Source of the DNA: an uncultured Bacteroidales bacterium
Lineage (GTDB): Bacteria; Bacteroidota; Bacteroidia; Bacteroidales; Porphyromonadaceae
Direction: 5' to 3'
DNA length: 44,129 bases
NCBI GenBank assembly: GCA_947290775.1
Contig: CAMYPM010000013.1
Location: 1-44,129 of the forward strand
Each line of letters opens with the position of its first letter. The stretch's first letter is position 1. Of the stretch, positions 42,857 through 44,129 are shown piece after piece. The translations under genes were made by a program, and so were the position numbers. The notes below the pieces were generated by a model, which saw only the letters and a list, made by a program, of their open reading frames with translations, ran no database searches and was not told the DNA's origin.

Positions 42857-43879
42857 ATGAAATGGAATTCTCTGCTACAGAAGACAGCACGCAAGGTTAG
42901 CCGTAAGGGAGGAGATAGACTTAAGTTATTCTCAGTTTGGGGGGCTCATTTGATGGGGCAACGCTATATAGGGGTCTTTATAGATCCCATCTTAGCTTGT
43001 AACCTACGATGCCAGATGTGCTACTTCAGCGACCATGCGTACAGAGCTACCTTACAGGGGAGACTTACTGCGGAGGACTGTGATCAGTTTGCTGCCAACC
43101 TCTTTCCTTATGCGCTGCGATTACAAATAGGATGTGGTGCCGAACCATCTCTTGCTCCGGATATGGTGATTCGATTGATTCAATTAGGGAGACAGTATAA
43201 AGTACCCTTCATCTCTGTTGTAACAAATGGGAATCTATTCACTTCCGACATCCTTCAGGAAGCCGTCACTGCCGGACTCAATGAGCTGATTTTATCCCTG
43301 CACGGTGTGCGAAAAGAGACCTATGAATCATTGATGGTCGGAGCTAAGTGGGAGCGTTTTATCAGTCTATTAGAAAGCCTAAAGAAACTGAATAATCCCC
43401 CTGCGGTACGTTTGAATTACACAATGAATAAGGATAATATTATAGAGCTCAGTGCCCTTCCGGATCTAATCCGCGACTATCCGATTACAACTGTCCAGCT
43501 ACGCCCTATCCAAAAAATTGGAGAATCGGCATATCAGGACTTTTCCATGGAACCCCTTCTGGATGTGTATGATGAGATAATAGAGCCAACGGTAAGACGG
43601 CTGCGCACAACCGGGATAGAGGTGTTCTGTCCGGATAAGAAGAAGATGAGTGTAACAGCCACTCCTCCGCGACACTTGGCAAAGCTTTTTGAAGAGGCCA
43701 CCTATTATTACCTATCACCCCAGAGCAACGGACCGGGAATAGTGGACTTTCGTAAAGTTTCTTTTTTAGATTATACACGAAAAATACATCTCGCTAAAAA
43801 GCTCTTTCACGCCATTCTATTTGAGAAGAATACCCTATCGGAGAAAGCTTTGCACACGACTAAAAAGCTCAATTATTGA
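42857..43879 (+). CDS. Radical SAM protein
   Basis: The 340-residue protein has the radical SAM core: VFIDPILACNLRCQMCYFSD with the CxxxCxxC cluster ligands, then LRLQIGCGAEPSLA, a typical second motif, and the NGNL strand of the barrel. A C-terminal region (about 240-340) has no clear SPASM cysteines, so its extra-domain type is not identified. It is probably cytosolic and modifies a peptide or small molecule; the substrate is unknown. It has its own promoter, and no partner gene precedes it. Confidence 0.8.
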   Translation: MKWNSLLQKTARKVSRKGGDRLKLFSVWGAHLMGQRYIGVFIDPILACNLRCQMCYFSDHAYRATLQGRLTAEDCDQFAANLFPYALRLQIGCGAEPSLAPDMVIRLIQLGRQYKVPFISVVTNGNLFTSDILQEAVTAGLNELILSLHGVRKETYESLMVGAKWERFISLLESLKKLNNPPAVRLNYTMNKDNIIELSALPDLIRDYPITTVQLRPIQKIGESAYQDFSMEPLLDVYDEIIEPTVRRLRTTGIEVFCPDKKKMSVTATPPRHLAKLFEEATYYYLSPQSNGPGIVDFRKVSFLDYTRKIHLAKKLFHAILFEKNTLSEKALHTTKKLNY

Positions 43880-44004
43880 TCACACCTCCTCTTTTCTCCC
43901 AAGAGAGCATAAAACAGAGGAGAAAAGGAGTAGAAAAAGTCTTTCAAGGGACATTTTGCAAATTATTTATGAGGGGTAAGTATTGTTACATTCGAAAAAA
44001 GTTG

Positions 44005-44012
44005 TACCTTTG
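44005..44012 (+). promoter_or_regulatory. Predicted promoter of the tRNA operon
   Basis: TACCTTTG (-7) has TTG at 43983-43985 with a 19-base gap, matching Bacteroidetes spacing. It drives the tRNA-Val gene from about 44019, giving about 57 bases of leader. Confidence 0.7.
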
Positions 44013-44075
44013 CACCACTGCAAACGAGAGAAGAGCTGAAGCGATGCTCTTGGCAGGAAAGAAAAAGGCTGATTA

Positions 44076-44129
44076 GGGCTCATAGCTCAGCTGGTTTAGA
44101 GCATCTGTCTTACAAACAGAGGGTCATAG
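44076..44129 (+). tRNA. tRNA-Val (anticodon UAC), 5' part
   Basis: The acceptor half GGGCTCA, the D arm with GCTC paired to GAGC, and an anticodon arm with TCTGT/ACAGA around the loop CTTACAA are visible. The anticodon is TAC (UAC), for valine. The window ends in the variable/T-arm region, so the 3' half is missing. Confidence 0.9.

Noticed and set aside
43876..44076. 66-codon + frame before the tRNA
   Set aside because: It overlaps the tRNA promoter and leader, and its composition is not protein-like.

Overview
The window looks like chromosome from a Gram-negative Bacteroidales bacterium, most likely a Porphyromonas or a close relative. Five things point there: a fused lpxC-fabZ gene in an lpxD/lpxC-fabZ/lpxA cluster, a CCDC81-type HU protein joined to a SPOR domain, a small exported protein resembling a type IX secretion sorting tail, a fimbrillin-like lipoprotein with BACON and lamin-tail domains, and repeated TAnnTTTG -7 boxes at gene starts. 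The genus is an inference from gene content; no database was searched.

Layout. 1-2.7 kb: start of tsaB behind pdxH (both -), an exported protein of unknown function, a degraded stretch and a rhodanese lipoprotein. 2.87-3.66 kb: a SAM methyltransferase broken at a run of ten G, a likely on/off switch. 3.9-7.3 kb: the (p)ppGpp synthetase/hydrolase and a capsule-type glycosyltransferase (-). 7.5-14.4 kb: a polysaccharide cluster (+) headed by an HU-like DNA-binding protein, then flippase, family 2 glycosyltransferase, WbpP-like epimerase, WbpO-like dehydrogenase and UDP-glucose dehydrogenase. 14.4-21.4 kb: sorting-tail-like protein, amidinotransferase-family enzyme, radA, a decayed stretch, an anti-sigma-like/Spy-like pair, slyD, aroC and an ECF sigma factor. 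21.9-30.8 kb: a tight run of glucosaminidase/LysM, purM, prfA, pyrF, lpxD, lpxC-fabZ, lpxA and nnr. 31.3-36.8 kb: a 55-residue ferredoxin, queG, a SPOR protein, a DUF721 protein, a PpiD-like isomerase and a phosphodiesterase. 37-44 kb: an OadA-like carboxyltransferase lacking the biotin lysine, an SpmA-SpmB fusion, ybeY, a fimbrillin-like lipoprotein, a radical SAM protein and the start of tRNA-Val(UAC).

The two strongest unusual signals are the G10 tract inside the methyltransferase and a set of four intergenic arrays of degenerate 22-bp units (near 7.58, 17.72, 30.94 and 40.85 kb). The arrays share one plan: a 10-nt near-palindromic head, then TTTT, then a short A-rich end. One array lies between the predicted promoter and the start codon of the HU-like gene that heads the polysaccharide cluster. 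Together these suggest that surface polysaccharide is under both switching and DNA- or RNA-level control, but that is inference.

Several start codons were moved downstream from the longest open frame because a promoter box or family alignment shows the extension is not coding (pdxH, the epimerase, amidinotransferase, slyD, aroC, nnr, queG, DUF721 protein, phosphodiesterase).
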